This document shows positions 1 to 11,525 of a stretch of 64,000 bases of DNA, one piece after another (positions within the stretch are counted from its first letter, which is position 1; each line of letters opens with the position of its first letter). Source of the stretch: Terrabacter sp. 28 (GTDB taxonomy: Bacteria; Actinomycetota; Actinomycetes; Actinomycetales; Dermatophilaceae); the NCBI GenBank assembly GCA_000955875.1, contig JYOE01000004.1, positions 171,355-235,354 on the forward strand, written 5' to 3'. The notes beneath the pieces are model-generated. The model searched no databases and was not told the origin of the DNA. It was given only the letters and a program-made list of their open reading frames with translations. A program made the translations under genes and the position numbers.

Positions 1-1496
1 AGCAGCTCTGCCACGTCGGCGCTGTCCTCGAGCAGGGCGCCCACCTGCGCCCGGGTGCCGCGCTCCGGCTCGAGGATGGGCACGCGCTGCAGGCTGGCGC
101 GACCGGGCACGTCGAAGACGACGGAGTCCCAGCTCGCCGAGAAGACCTGCCCGGTGAAGCGGCGCACGCACTCGCCCCGGAACCAGGCCCGGGTGTCTTC
201 GGGGGGCGTCGTCTGGGCGGCCTTGACCTCCTCGGGCGACACGAGGTCGCGGAGCATGCCGCGGTCGCGCAGGCGGTGCACGATGCCCTTCTCGGGGCGC
301 ACGTCGGCCCACTGGATGTCGATCGCGGCGAGGCGGTGGTCGTCCCAGGCGAGGCCGTCGCGGGCGCGGTAGCCCTCGAGCACCTTGAGCTTGGCCACCC
401 AGTCGAGCAGCGCCGAGCACGACATGACGTCGCGGCCGAGACCGGTGAGGACCTCCTCCCAGAGGGCCATGACCTCGGCGGTGGCCTCGGGCTCCGGGTC
501 GTCGCCGCGGCGCTCGAGCCAGCTGCGGGCGGCCTCGAGGTACATCCACTGGATGTCGAGAGCGGTGACGGTGCGCCCGTCCGTGAGCTCGACCGTGGCC
601 TGGAGCGTGGGGTCGTGCGACACCGTCTGCAGCGCGGCGACGGGGCGGCGGATGGACCAGTCCTCGGTGAGGTGGCCGTCCTCGATCATGCCGAGCACGA
701 GGGAGGTCGTGCCGGTCTTGAGGAGGGTCGCGACGTCGAGCTGGTTGGCGTCTCCGATGATGACGTGCAGTCGGCGGTAGCGGTCGGCGACGGCGTGCGG
801 CTCGTCGCGGGTGTTGATGATCGGCCGCTTCAGGGTCGTCTCGAGCCCGACCTCGGTCTCGAAGAAGTCGGCGCGCTGGGAGACCTGGAAGCCCGCTCCC
901 CTGCTGTCGACGCCGAGCCCGACCCGCCCGGCGCCGCAGACGACCTGGCGGGTGACGAAGAAGGGGACGAGGTGGCGCACGATGTCGGGGAACGGCGTGC
1001 GTCGCGGCATGAGGTAGTTCTCGTGCGTGCCGTAGGACTGGCCCTTGCCGTCGGCGTTGTTCTTGTAGAGGTTGACCGGGGGCTGGCCGGGACGGGCGGC
1101 GAGCAGGCGCACGGACTCGAGCGCGATGGCGTCGCCGGCCCGGTCCCACGTCACGGCGTCGCGCGGGAGCGTCACCTCGGGCGAGCTGTACTCGGGGTGC
1201 GCGTGGTCGACGTAGTAGCGGGCGCCGTTCGTGAGCACCACGTTGGCGAGCGTCGGGTCCTCGACGTCGGTCAGCTGGCTCGGGTCGGCGGTCTGCCGGT
1301 CGAGCTGCCAGCCGCGCGCGTCGCGCAACGGGTCCTCGAAGGCGTAGTCCCAGCTCGACTGGTTCGACCGGATGCCCTGGGCGGCGGCGTACACGCTGAC
1401 GACCTGACCCGAGAGGAACATCGGGTTGGCCATCGGGTCGCCCGGCACGGAGATGCCGTACTCGGTCTCGAGCCCCATGATCCGACGCACCGTCAT
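1..1496 (-). CDS. dop: Pup deamidase/depupylase Dop (3' end outside window)
   Basis: Dop converts Pup-Gln to Pup-Glu and removes Pup from tagged proteins in the actinobacterial proteasome pathway. The 498 visible residues have the glutamine-synthetase-like fold start MTVRRIMGLETEYGIS. Residues about 41-75 form the Dop-loop that separates Dop from the ligase PafA. The catalytic-Asp motif YVDHAHPEYSSPE lies near residue 97, and the nucleotide-site motif NNADGKG and HENYL near 148-160. Family members are about 500 residues, so only a few C-terminal codons should be missing. A TAGGGT box sits six bases before the ATG with no Shine-Dalgarno, suggesting a leaderless mRNA. In relatives pup, prcB and prcA follow, which here would lie beyond the left edge. 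Confidence 0.93.
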   Translation of the reverse strand, partial: MTVRRIMGLETEYGISVPGDPMANPMFLSGQVVSVYAAAQGIRSNQSSWDYAFEDPLRDARGWQLDRQTADPSQLTDVEDPTLANVVLTNGARYYVDHAHPEYSSPEVTLPRDAVTWDRAGDAIALESVRLLAARPGQPPVNLYKNNADGKGQSYGTHENYLMPRRTPFPDIVRHLVPFFVTRQVVCGAGRVGLGVDSRGAGFQVSQRADFFETEVGLETTLKRPIINTRDEPHAVADRYRRLHVIIGDANQLDVATLLKTGTTSLVLGMIEDGHLTEDWSIRRPVAALQTVSHDPTLQATVELTDGRTVTALDIQWMYLEAARSWLERRGDDPEPEATAEVMALWEEVLTGLGRDVMSCSALLDWVAKLKVLEGYRARDGLAWDDHRLAAIDIQWADVRPEKGIVHRLRDRGMLRDLVSPEEVKAAQTTPPEDTRAWFRGECVRRFTGQVFSASWDSVVFDVPGRASLQRVPILEPERGTRAQVGALLEDSADVAEL

Positions 1497-1564
1497 GGCC
1501 CGACCCTAACCGGAGCTGCGCGGGGTCTCCGCGACGGTCCGACCCGCGTACGCGTGCGGCCCGT

Positions 1565-4144
1565 TCAGAGGGCGCCGACCTTCTGGAGCCGGTTGAGCGA
1601 GAACCACCCGAACGGGATCGGCAGCCAGTAGGTCGCAAGGCGGTAGAGGATCACCGCAGGCACGGCCACGGCGCTGTCGACCCCGATCTGGATGAGGCCG
1701 AACGACATCGCCGCCTCGATGCCCCCGAGACCACCGGGGGTCGGCACGGCCGAGCCGACGATGGCACCGGCGAAGTAGACGACCGCAACCGACGCCACCG
1801 ACGGCTCGGCACCGAAGGCCCTCGTGGCGCACACGAGTGCCGCCACGAACGACACGTCGAGCACGAGCGCGCCGCCGAGCAGCTGGGCGAGGCGCTGCGG
1901 GTGCTGGAACGTCTCGAGCACCTGCGGCAGCGCGGAACGCACCTGCGGCATGACCCGCTCGGTGAGCAGCGCCCGGATCTTCGGCACGGCGAGCAGCCCG
2001 AGCGCCGCGATGACGACTGCCAGGATCGCCGCGACGAGCACGGGCGACGGGCTGAAGGAGACGGAAGGCCCGGTGCCGGCCAGCACGCCCGAGACGACGA
2101 GCAGCACGAAGTACGAGCAGAACTGAGCCACCTGGGCCACGCCGACGCTCGCGCCGGCCAGCGTCGGCTGCAGGCCGGACGTCTGCAGGTAACGGGTGTT
2201 GAGCGCGATGTTGCCGACCGCCGCCGGAGCGACCAGACCGCTGAACGCGACCGCGAGCTGCGTCATGTACGTGCGGACGAACCGCAGGTGGATCGGCGAG
2301 GCCCCGGCGAGCGCGATGGAGGCGCCCGCGAACGTCGCCGCCGCGAACGCCACGAGACCGAGGATCCAGCGCCAGTCGGCCTCGCGGAAGACGGTGGCGA
2401 GGTCGAACTGGGTGAGCTGGGTGAGGATGAAGTACGCGGCCACGGCGCCGCCGATGACGGTGACCACCGCGCGGGCCGAGACGCGACGCAGCTGCACCGG
2501 CTCGACGTGCTCGATCGAGGGACGCAGCTCGACGAGGCGGCTGCGCAGCTCCTTGAGGACGCCACGTCGTTCGCGCAGCGCCTCCCGGGTCTCGGGCGTC
2601 AGGGCGACGGACTGGAGCAGCGGCACGGCACGCAGGACGGCCTCCTCGCCGAGGGTCTCGGCCGCGGCCCGGACCGTGCGTTCGGGACCGACGGCGAGAG
2701 CGACCGCGGTCAGCAGCTGGGCCAGGTCGATGCGCAGGCTGATGTCGTCGGCGGCGACGTCCCCGCTGCCGAGGCTTCCGAGTGCCACGTTGTCGCCGTC
2801 GACGAGGACGTGCTGTGGGCTGAGGGAACGGTGGGCCACCCGCCGCCGGTGGAGGGTCTCCGAGAGCCGGAACACCGCTGCGAGCTGGGCATCGGTGAGG
2901 TCGGACCCCACCTCGGCCAGGGGACGTCCCTTCGGCTCGAGGTACGCGACGACCGCCGAGAACGGGCCCACCTCGGCGACGGACACCGGCCGTGGGGCCG
3001 GGATGCCGAGGTCCTCGAGGACGAGGCCCATGAGGGTGCGGTGCTCGACCTCCGAGCGCAGCGTGAGCGCGGGCGGCCGGGTGAAGCCGCTCCTCAGGCG
3101 CAGCACGCGCAGGAAGCGCCGGCCCGACGCGAGGCCGAAGGTGTCGCGGTCGATGACGTGCACGTCGACGGTGCGCGCGCCGTCGGAGGCCTCGGTGGTG
3201 CCGATGTAGCGACGGTCACCGGCGTCGTTGGCGTCGATGAGCTCGAGCCGGCGCAGCGGCACGCCCGTGGCGACGAGCACGTCGGCCACGTCGCGCCCCG
3301 GCGCGCGGGTCGACGTGACGCCGAAGACGAGCCGGAACGCGATGCCGACGAGCCAGCCGAGCAGCAGCGAGGCGGTGAGGGCCGCCAGCGTCATGGCCCC
3401 CGAGAGCAGCGTCGTGACCAGGGTCGCGACGACGACGGTGACGGCGATCGGCCAGATCCACTTGCGGCCGGAGATGTCCGCCACCGTCAGCAGCGAGACC
3501 GTCGAGACGATGACGATGTCGAGCGGGCCGGTGTGCCCGGTCGGGGTCGGGCGCGTGAGGACGTCGGTGACGAAGCCCCCGTTGCCCGACTGCACCAGCA
3601 CCGCGAGCACGATGACGATGACACCGGCGACGACGGCCGCTCCGAGCGCCTGGATCAGCTGCAGCCCACGCCGGCGCAGGACGAGGTCCACGCCCACGCC
3701 GATCGGCACGAGGAGAACCCCGATGCCGCTGACGAGCGAGAGCAGCGTCAGCAGCACCCTCGGCAGCCCGCTGGTGACGTCGGTGAGGTCCTGCTCCACG
3801 GCGCCACGCGTGCCTGCCGCGAGGTCGGCCACGACGAGGCCGAGCACCAGCAGCAGCAGCGCCACGACGAGGCGCACGACGTCCGCCGGACGGCGCACCC
3901 GCTCGGGGATGGCCGGCTCCACGACGTCGACGTCGGCCGGTGGCACCGGAGTCGGCGCCTCCGGGTCGATGGCCTCGACCTCCCTGGCCGGCTCCGGAGT
4001 CGGTTCCTCCGGTGCGGTCTTGTCGACCGCCTCCTGCTGCGCCGTGGTGCGCATGTCTTCCCCCGTGCTCTCGTCTGCGTGCCCCGGACGACCTTCGTCG
4101 ACGGCGCGACCGGAGTGTCGCGCGCGGTCGGTGTCGTCGGGCAT
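1565..4144 (-). CDS. Flippase-like (UPF0104) membrane protein with internal kinase-like domain
   Basis: The product has 859 residues. An acidic, Pro-rich cytoplasmic N-terminus of about 80 residues is followed by several membrane helices (about 90-270). A soluble kinase-like region follows (about 290-520), with RVAHRSLSPQHVLVDGD in the place of the HxDLxxxN loop and LGSLGSG in the place of DFG. The C-terminal part (about 550-859) is a polytopic lysylphosphatidylglycerol-synthetase/flippase-type domain ending PTPGGLGGIEAAM then WFSLNRLQKVG. The degenerate catalytic motifs suggest a pseudokinase. The family may move lipids or glycolipids across the membrane; the substrate is unknown. The start follows CAGGAT plus seven bases (leaderless pattern). 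An inner ATG at 4054 with GGGGGA upstream is an alternative. Confidence 0.8.
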   Translation of the reverse strand: MPDDTDRARHSGRAVDEGRPGHADESTGEDMRTTAQQEAVDKTAPEEPTPEPAREVEAIDPEAPTPVPPADVDVVEPAIPERVRRPADVVRLVVALLLLVLGLVVADLAAGTRGAVEQDLTDVTSGLPRVLLTLLSLVSGIGVLLVPIGVGVDLVLRRRGLQLIQALGAAVVAGVIVIVLAVLVQSGNGGFVTDVLTRPTPTGHTGPLDIVIVSTVSLLTVADISGRKWIWPIAVTVVVATLVTTLLSGAMTLAALTASLLLGWLVGIAFRLVFGVTSTRAPGRDVADVLVATGVPLRRLELIDANDAGDRRYIGTTEASDGARTVDVHVIDRDTFGLASGRRFLRVLRLRSGFTRPPALTLRSEVEHRTLMGLVLEDLGIPAPRPVSVAEVGPFSAVVAYLEPKGRPLAEVGSDLTDAQLAAVFRLSETLHRRRVAHRSLSPQHVLVDGDNVALGSLGSGDVAADDISLRIDLAQLLTAVALAVGPERTVRAAAETLGEEAVLRAVPLLQSVALTPETREALRERRGVLKELRSRLVELRPSIEHVEPVQLRRVSARAVVTVIGGAVAAYFILTQLTQFDLATVFREADWRWILGLVAFAAATFAGASIALAGASPIHLRFVRTYMTQLAVAFSGLVAPAAVGNIALNTRYLQTSGLQPTLAGASVGVAQVAQFCSYFVLLVVSGVLAGTGPSVSFSPSPVLVAAILAVVIAALGLLAVPKIRALLTERVMPQVRSALPQVLETFQHPQRLAQLLGGALVLDVSFVAALVCATRAFGAEPSVASVAVVYFAGAIVGSAVPTPGGLGGIEAAMSFGLIQIGVDSAVAVPAVILYRLATYWLPIPFGWFSLNRLQKVGAL

Positions 4145-4248
4145 GGGGTCAATCCTGCCTGAGCCACGCCCCGATTGGCCGCACCTGAGGCCCCGTTGCC
4201 GCCCGGGCACTCGTCCGCCTCACTGGTGAAGGTGCCAGACTGGCGCTC

Positions 4249-5232
4249 GTGACGGCGACCGGCTCCTGGGACATGCCCCTGCGCACCAAGCTGCTCGCCC
4301 GCGCCGTGCAACGGTGGCGCGGCGGCATCGCCACCCTCACCCCCGACGGAATCGCCCGCAGCAGAGCGCTTTTCACGCCGCCGCGCGCTCCGTACACCTG
4401 GGTGACCGGCCCCGTCCCGGCGTCGGTGCTCGTCGGAGACCTGTCGTTCCCGGCGCGCGACGGGCACCGGATCGCCGTGCGCACCTACCGCCGTCGGGAC
4501 TCCCAGGGCGACACGCTGCCGGCGCTGCTGTGGTTCCACGGCGGCGGGTGGGTGCTCGGCAACACCCGCGGCTACGACCCCATCTGCGCCTGGCTCGCCG
4601 ACGTCTGCCGGGTCGCCGTGCTCAACGTCGACTACCGCCTGGCACCCGAGCACCGCGCCCCGCAGGCGGCGCACGACTGCGTCGACGCGGCACGGTGGGT
4701 CGCGTCGAGGGGCGAGGCGGACGGCATACGGCCGACGGGGATCGGCCTGGCGGGCGACTCAGCGGGTGGCAACCTCGCCGCCGTGGCCGCGCACGTGCTG
4801 CGCGACGAGGCAGTCGACGTGAGCTACCAGGCCCTGCTCTACCCCGCGGTCGACGCCACGATGAGCAGCCCGTCCGTCGCCCAGCACGCCCAGGCCCCGA
4901 TCCTGACCCGCCCCGACATGGACGCCTTCCTCGCGCACTACCTCGGTGACGGCGAGGACGCCCTCGACCGCCGGGACCCACTCGTGTCGCCGCTGCACGC
5001 CCCCGACCACGCGCGCCTGCCGGCCACGCTCGTGCAGACCGCGGACCTCGACCCGCTGCGCGACGAGGGCGGGCGCTACGCCGACGCGCTCCGCCGCGCG
5101 GGCAGTCCGGTGCGGCACACGAACTACCCGCGGGTGCCGCACGGCTTCATGAGCTTTCCGGGGGCCACGAGAGCCGGTGCCGCGGCCCGCGCTGAGCTCG
5201 CGGACTGGGTCTCCGCCCACGCACACCGTTGA
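4249..5232 (+). CDS. Alpha/beta-hydrolase of the hormone-sensitive-lipase family
   Basis: This 327-residue esterase has the HSL-family oxyanion motif HGGGWVLGN (about residue 97), the nucleophile motif GDSAGG (about 168), an acid residue in TADLDPLRDEG and a catalytic His in RVPHGFMSF. It should hydrolyse short acyl esters in the cytoplasm; the natural substrate cannot be read from sequence. The GTG start is preceded by CAGACT and seven bases, fitting the leaderless pattern of this window. ATG at 4273 is a possible alternative. It is divergent from the flippase-like gene and stands 51 bases before the PRPP-synthetase-like gene. Confidence 0.85.
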   Translation: MTATGSWDMPLRTKLLARAVQRWRGGIATLTPDGIARSRALFTPPRAPYTWVTGPVPASVLVGDLSFPARDGHRIAVRTYRRRDSQGDTLPALLWFHGGGWVLGNTRGYDPICAWLADVCRVAVLNVDYRLAPEHRAPQAAHDCVDAARWVASRGEADGIRPTGIGLAGDSAGGNLAAVAAHVLRDEAVDVSYQALLYPAVDATMSSPSVAQHAQAPILTRPDMDAFLAHYLGDGEDALDRRDPLVSPLHAPDHARLPATLVQTADLDPLRDEGGRYADALRRAGSPVRHTNYPRVPHGFMSFPGATRAGAAARAELADWVSAHAHR

Positions 5233-5283
5233 ACCTCCGATAGTCTGCCAACGCACGCGAGTCTCGTGAGGGATGGTCTCGAA

Positions 5284-6273
5284 GTGAACGATGTCGTCGT
5301 GTTCAGCGGCTCGGCGCACCCCGCCCTTGCCGACCGCATCTGCTCGCACCTCGGGGTCACGCGGTCCCCCGTCGACATCAAGCGGTTCAGCAACGACTGC
5401 CTCCAGGCACAGCTGCTCGCCAACTGCCGGCAGCGCGACGTCTACATCGTGCAGCCGCTCGTGCCGCCCACGCAGGAGCACCTCATGGAGCTGCTCCTCA
5501 TGATCGACGCGGCACGCGGCGCCTCCGCGGCGCAGATCACCGCCGTCATGCCGCACTACGCGTACGCCCGCTCCGACAAGAAGGACGCGTCGCGCATCTC
5601 GCTCGGCGGCCGTCTCGTCGCCGACATGATCTCGACCGCGGGCGCCCACCGGGTGCTGACGATGGCGTTGCACGCGCCGCAGGTGCACGGCTTCTTCTCG
5701 ACGCCCGTCGACCACCTCACCGCGATCGGCGTGCTCGCCGACCACTTCCGCGACGCCGACCTCACGAACTCGATCGTCGTCAGCCCCGACCTCGGCAACG
5801 CCAAGGTGGCCACGCAGTTCGCCCGACTGCTCGGCCTGCCCGTCGCTGCCGGCTCCAAGCAGCGCGTCGCCGACGACCGCGTCGTCATCGACTCGATCGT
5901 CGGCGATGTCGCGGGCCGACGGGCGATCATCCTCGACGACGAGATCGCCACCGGCGGCTCGATGCTCGAGCTGATGGACCGCCTCAAGGACGCCGGCGCC
6001 ACCGAGGCGGCCATCGTCTGCACGCACGGGCTCTTCGCCGGCAAGGCCGTCGAGCGGCTGCGCGGCCACCCGTTCGTCACCGAGGTCGTCACCACCGACA
6101 CCGTGCCCGCCCCCGACGGCTGGCCCGAGCTCACGGTGCGTTCGGTGTCGGCGCTCTTCGCCGAGGCGATCAGCCGCATCCACCACGGCCGCTCGGTGAG
6201 CTCGCTCTTCGAGGGCGTCGACCCCACGCACGCGCCGCCCCAGGCCAAGTTGCCGTTCGAGACGCCTGCATGA
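5284..6273 (+). CDS. Divergent ribose-phosphate pyrophosphokinase (PRPP synthetase paralogue)
   Basis: The 329-residue product aligns along its length with PRPP synthetases: VFSGSAHPALAD at the start, PHYAYARSDKK, VHGFFSTPVDHL, VVSPDLGN, and the PRPP-loop region ILDDEIATGGS, ending SVSSLFEGVD as in the actinobacterial enzyme. Two usually invariant acidic positions differ: the DLHA motif reads ALHA, and the PRPP loop reads EIATGGS where VDTGGT is usual. It is therefore probably a paralogue with altered activity rather than the housekeeping prs. A TAGTCT box lies at 5241. GTG at 5284 has GAGGG 11 bases upstream; GTG at 5266 is the alternative start. It overlaps DUF3054 by four bases. Confidence 0.8.
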   Translation: MNDVVVFSGSAHPALADRICSHLGVTRSPVDIKRFSNDCLQAQLLANCRQRDVYIVQPLVPPTQEHLMELLLMIDAARGASAAQITAVMPHYAYARSDKKDASRISLGGRLVADMISTAGAHRVLTMALHAPQVHGFFSTPVDHLTAIGVLADHFRDADLTNSIVVSPDLGNAKVATQFARLLGLPVAAGSKQRVADDRVVIDSIVGDVAGRRAIILDDEIATGGSMLELMDRLKDAGATEAAIVCTHGLFAGKAVERLRGHPFVTEVVTTDTVPAPDGWPELTVRSVSALFAEAISRIHHGRSVSSLFEGVDPTHAPPQAKLPFETPA

Positions 6274-6659
6274 GCCGCACCCCCTGGTGGCGGCACCCCG
6301 GCGTCGCCCTCCTTATCGACGTCGTGCTCGTCGTCGTGTTCGCTGCCGTCGGACGCGCCAGTCACGACGAGACCAACCCCGTCGTCGGCGCCCTCGCCAC
6401 GGCGTGGCCGTTCCTCGTCGGCACGGCGCTGGGCTGGATCGTGGTGCGGGCCATGCGCCGCACCTGGCCGGTCGACCTCGCCCCGGGCGTGACGGTCTGG
6501 TTCGCCACGGTGCTCGTGGGGATGGTGCTGCGTCGAGCCGTCGGCTCGGGCACGGCGGTCAGCTTCGTCGTGGTGGCCTCGGTCGTGCTCGCGGCCTTCC
6601 TGCTCGGCTGGCGAGCCGTGGGCGCGTATGCCGCCCGCCGCTCCCCCGCGCGCACCTGA
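6270..6659 (+). CDS. DUF3054 membrane protein
   Basis: A 129-residue protein with four predicted membrane segments. It carries the family pattern VGRASHDE near residue 30, then a Trp-Pro-rich second helix and GWRAVGAYAA near the C-terminus. Its ATG overlaps the TGA of the PRPP-synthetase-like gene (ATGA), so the two are translationally coupled. The function of DUF3054 is unknown. Confidence 0.85.
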   Translation: MSRTPWWRHPGVALLIDVVLVVVFAAVGRASHDETNPVVGALATAWPFLVGTALGWIVVRAMRRTWPVDLAPGVTVWFATVLVGMVLRRAVGSGTAVSFVVVASVVLAAFLLGWRAVGAYAARRSPART

Positions 6660-6705
6660 CCCGCACGCCGCGCCCCACCGTCGAACGGGCACCTTGCCGA
6701 GTCGG

Positions 6706-6747
6706 CACAGTGCCCACCCGACCCAGGAAGGTCGAGTGGGCACCGTG
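6706..6747. repeat. Intergenic hairpin between convergent genes
   Basis: An 18-bp stem with two mismatches (6706-6723 against 6730-6747) and a six-base loop lies between the DUF3054 and arc stop codons. The arm GTCGAGTGGGCACC also has a degenerate direct copy at 6680-6693 (GTCGAACGGGCACC). There is no T-tract. It is probably a bidirectional terminator-type element of the same design as those at 23.8 and 56.7 kb. Confidence 0.7.
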
Positions 6748-6773
6748 TTCCGGCGGCTGGCTGCTCTCCGGGG

Positions 6774-8537
6774 TCAGAGGTACTGGCCGGTGTTGGCCGT
6801 CGCGATGGAACGGCCCGGCTCGGTGCCGTCCTTGCCCTTGATGAGCGTGCGGATGTAGACGATGCGCTCGCCCTTCTTGCCGCTGATGCGCGCCCAGTCG
6901 TCGGGGTTGGTCGTGTTGGGCAGGTCCTCGTTCTCCTTGAACTCGTCGACGCAGCTGGCGAGCAGGTGCTCGACGCGGATGCCCTTCTGGCCGGTGGTGA
7001 GGAAGTCCTTGATCGCGAGCTTCTTGGCCCGGTCGACGATGTTCTGGATCATCGCGCCCGAGTTGAAGTCCTTGAAGTAGAGGATCTCCTTGTCGCCGCC
7101 CTGGTAGGTGACCTCGAGGAAGCGGTTCTCCTCCATCTCCGAGTACATCCGCTCGACGGCCGCCGTGATCATGGCCTCGACGGTCGCGTCGCGGCTGCCG
7201 CCGTTGACCGCGAGGTCGTGCTCGTGGAGCGGCAGCGTGTCGGTGAGGTACTTGCTGAAGATGTCTCGCGCGCTCTCGGCGTCGGGCCGCTCGATCTTGA
7301 TCTTGGCGTCGAGACGTCCCGGCCGCAGGATCGCCGGGTCGATCATGTCCTCACGGTTGGAGGCACCGATGACGATGACGTTGTCGAGCCGCTCGACGCC
7401 ATCGATCTCGGCGAGGAGCTGCGGCACGATCGTGGTCTCGACGTCGCTGCTCACACCCGAACCGCGGGTGCGGAAGAGCGAGTCCATCTCGTCGAAGAAG
7501 ACGACGACGGGCGTTCCGTCAGAGGCCTTTTCGCGAGCACGCTGGAAGATCAGGCGGATGTGCCGCTCGGTCTCACCGACGTACTTGTTGAGCAGCTCGG
7601 GGCCCTTGATGTTGAGGAAGTAGCTCTTCTCCGTCTGCTTGCCCGTGCGGGCCGCGACCTGGCGCGCGAGCGAGGCGGCCACCGCCTTGGCGATGAGCGT
7701 CTTGCCGCACCCGGGAGGGCCGTAGAGCAGCACCCCCTTGGGCGGCTTGAGGGCGTGCTCCTTGTAGAGCTCGGGGTGCAGGAAGGGGAGCTCGACCGCG
7801 TCACGGATCTGCTCGATCTGGCCGGCGAGACCACCGATGTCGGCGTAGTCGACGTCGGGCACCTCCTCGAGGACCAGCTCCTCGACCTCGAGCTTCGGGA
7901 TGAGCTCGTGCACGAAGTTGGAGCGCGGGTCGAGGGTCAGGGAGTCGCCGACCCGGATGCGCTCGTCGAGCAGCGGCGTGGCGATGCGGCACACGCGCTC
8001 CTCGTCGCCGTGCGTCACGACGACGACGCGGTCGGGCTCGATGCGCTCCTTGACCGTGACGACCTCGCCCACGCGCTCGTAGCCGTGGACCGAGACGACG
8101 TTGAGCGCCTCGTTGAGCATCACCTCGCGGCCGAGCCCGAGCTCCTTCTGGTCGACCGACGGGCTGATCGCCACGCGCATCTTCCGTCCACCCGTGAGGA
8201 TGTCGACGGCGCCGTCGTCGGGAGCGTCGACCACGAGCCCGTAGGTGCTGGGCGGCTGGGCGAGCCGGTCGACCTCCTTCTTGAGGGTGACGATCTGCTC
8301 GCGCGCGTCCTTGAGCGTGCGCACGAGCCGCTCGTTCTGCGACGAGAGCGTCGAGAGGCTCGTCTGCACGTGAGCCAGCCGGGCCTCGAGCTCGCGGGTG
8401 CGCTGCGGCGAGTGCCGCGCCACCTCACGCAGGGACTCGACCTCGGCACGCAGGGCTGCGAGCTCGCGGTCCCCCACATCGGGGGCTCCGGCGCCGGCGG
8501 CACCTTCAGGGTCTGGGTTGCGGACGTCGTCAGACAT
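6774..8537 (-). CDS. arc: Proteasome-associated AAA ATPase Arc/Mpa
   Basis: This 587-residue AAA ATPase recognises Pup, unfolds pupylated proteins and feeds them to the 20S proteasome. Residues about 25-95 are a coiled coil that binds Pup, followed by tandem OB domains (about 96-235). The AAA domain has Walker A GPPGCGKT near 273 and Walker [10 protein letters not shown] near 348. The C-terminus is GQYL, the tripeptide-type docking motif for the proteasome alpha ring. ATG at 8537 has GGAGG five bases upstream. An in-frame GTG seven codons earlier follows CACTAT and could start a leaderless form. In many actinobacteria dop follows arc directly; here three unrelated genes and a membrane protein intervene. 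Confidence 0.96.
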   Translation of the reverse strand: MSDDVRNPDPEGAAGAGAPDVGDRELAALRAEVESLREVARHSPQRTRELEARLAHVQTSLSTLSSQNERLVRTLKDAREQIVTLKKEVDRLAQPPSTYGLVVDAPDDGAVDILTGGRKMRVAISPSVDQKELGLGREVMLNEALNVVSVHGYERVGEVVTVKERIEPDRVVVVTHGDEERVCRIATPLLDERIRVGDSLTLDPRSNFVHELIPKLEVEELVLEEVPDVDYADIGGLAGQIEQIRDAVELPFLHPELYKEHALKPPKGVLLYGPPGCGKTLIAKAVAASLARQVAARTGKQTEKSYFLNIKGPELLNKYVGETERHIRLIFQRAREKASDGTPVVVFFDEMDSLFRTRGSGVSSDVETTIVPQLLAEIDGVERLDNVIVIGASNREDMIDPAILRPGRLDAKIKIERPDAESARDIFSKYLTDTLPLHEHDLAVNGGSRDATVEAMITAAVERMYSEMEENRFLEVTYQGGDKEILYFKDFNSGAMIQNIVDRAKKLAIKDFLTTGQKGIRVEHLLASCVDEFKENEDLPNTTNPDDWARISGKKGERIVYIRTLIKGKDGTEPGRSIATANTGQYL

Positions 8538-8592
8538 CTCGGCCTCCTCATCCGTCACTCGCACATAGTGACGATTCGACCCTAACCCCGCG

Positions 8593-11395
<2,803 letters not shown>

Positions 11396-11460
11396 GACCT
11401 CAACCCTAGGGCCTGCCCCGCTGAGCCCGGCCCGTGCCGGTCCCGTGCGCCGCCTGTGGG

Positions 11461-11493
11461 GTCGAGTCCGGGTCGAGTCCGGGTCGAGTCGGG
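11461..11493. repeat. Three tandem copies of an 11-base unit
   Basis: The unit GTCGAGTCCGG is repeated three times head to tail, the last with one or two changes, 33 bases before the RecB-like gene start and inside the divergent intergenic region. It may bind a regulator or may be a slippage product. Confidence 0.7.
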
Positions 11494-11525
11494 GCCCTGT
11501 CGCCGCTGCGGCATACAGTCTGGCC

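Noticed and set aside
276..1631. A 451-codon plus-strand frame over the left end
   Set aside because: It is the antisense shadow of dop, whose minus-strand reading gives all Dop motifs.
1901..4162. A 753-codon plus-strand frame
   Set aside because: Antisense to the flippase-like gene; composition is Arg/Asp/Glu/His-rich with no recognisable fold.
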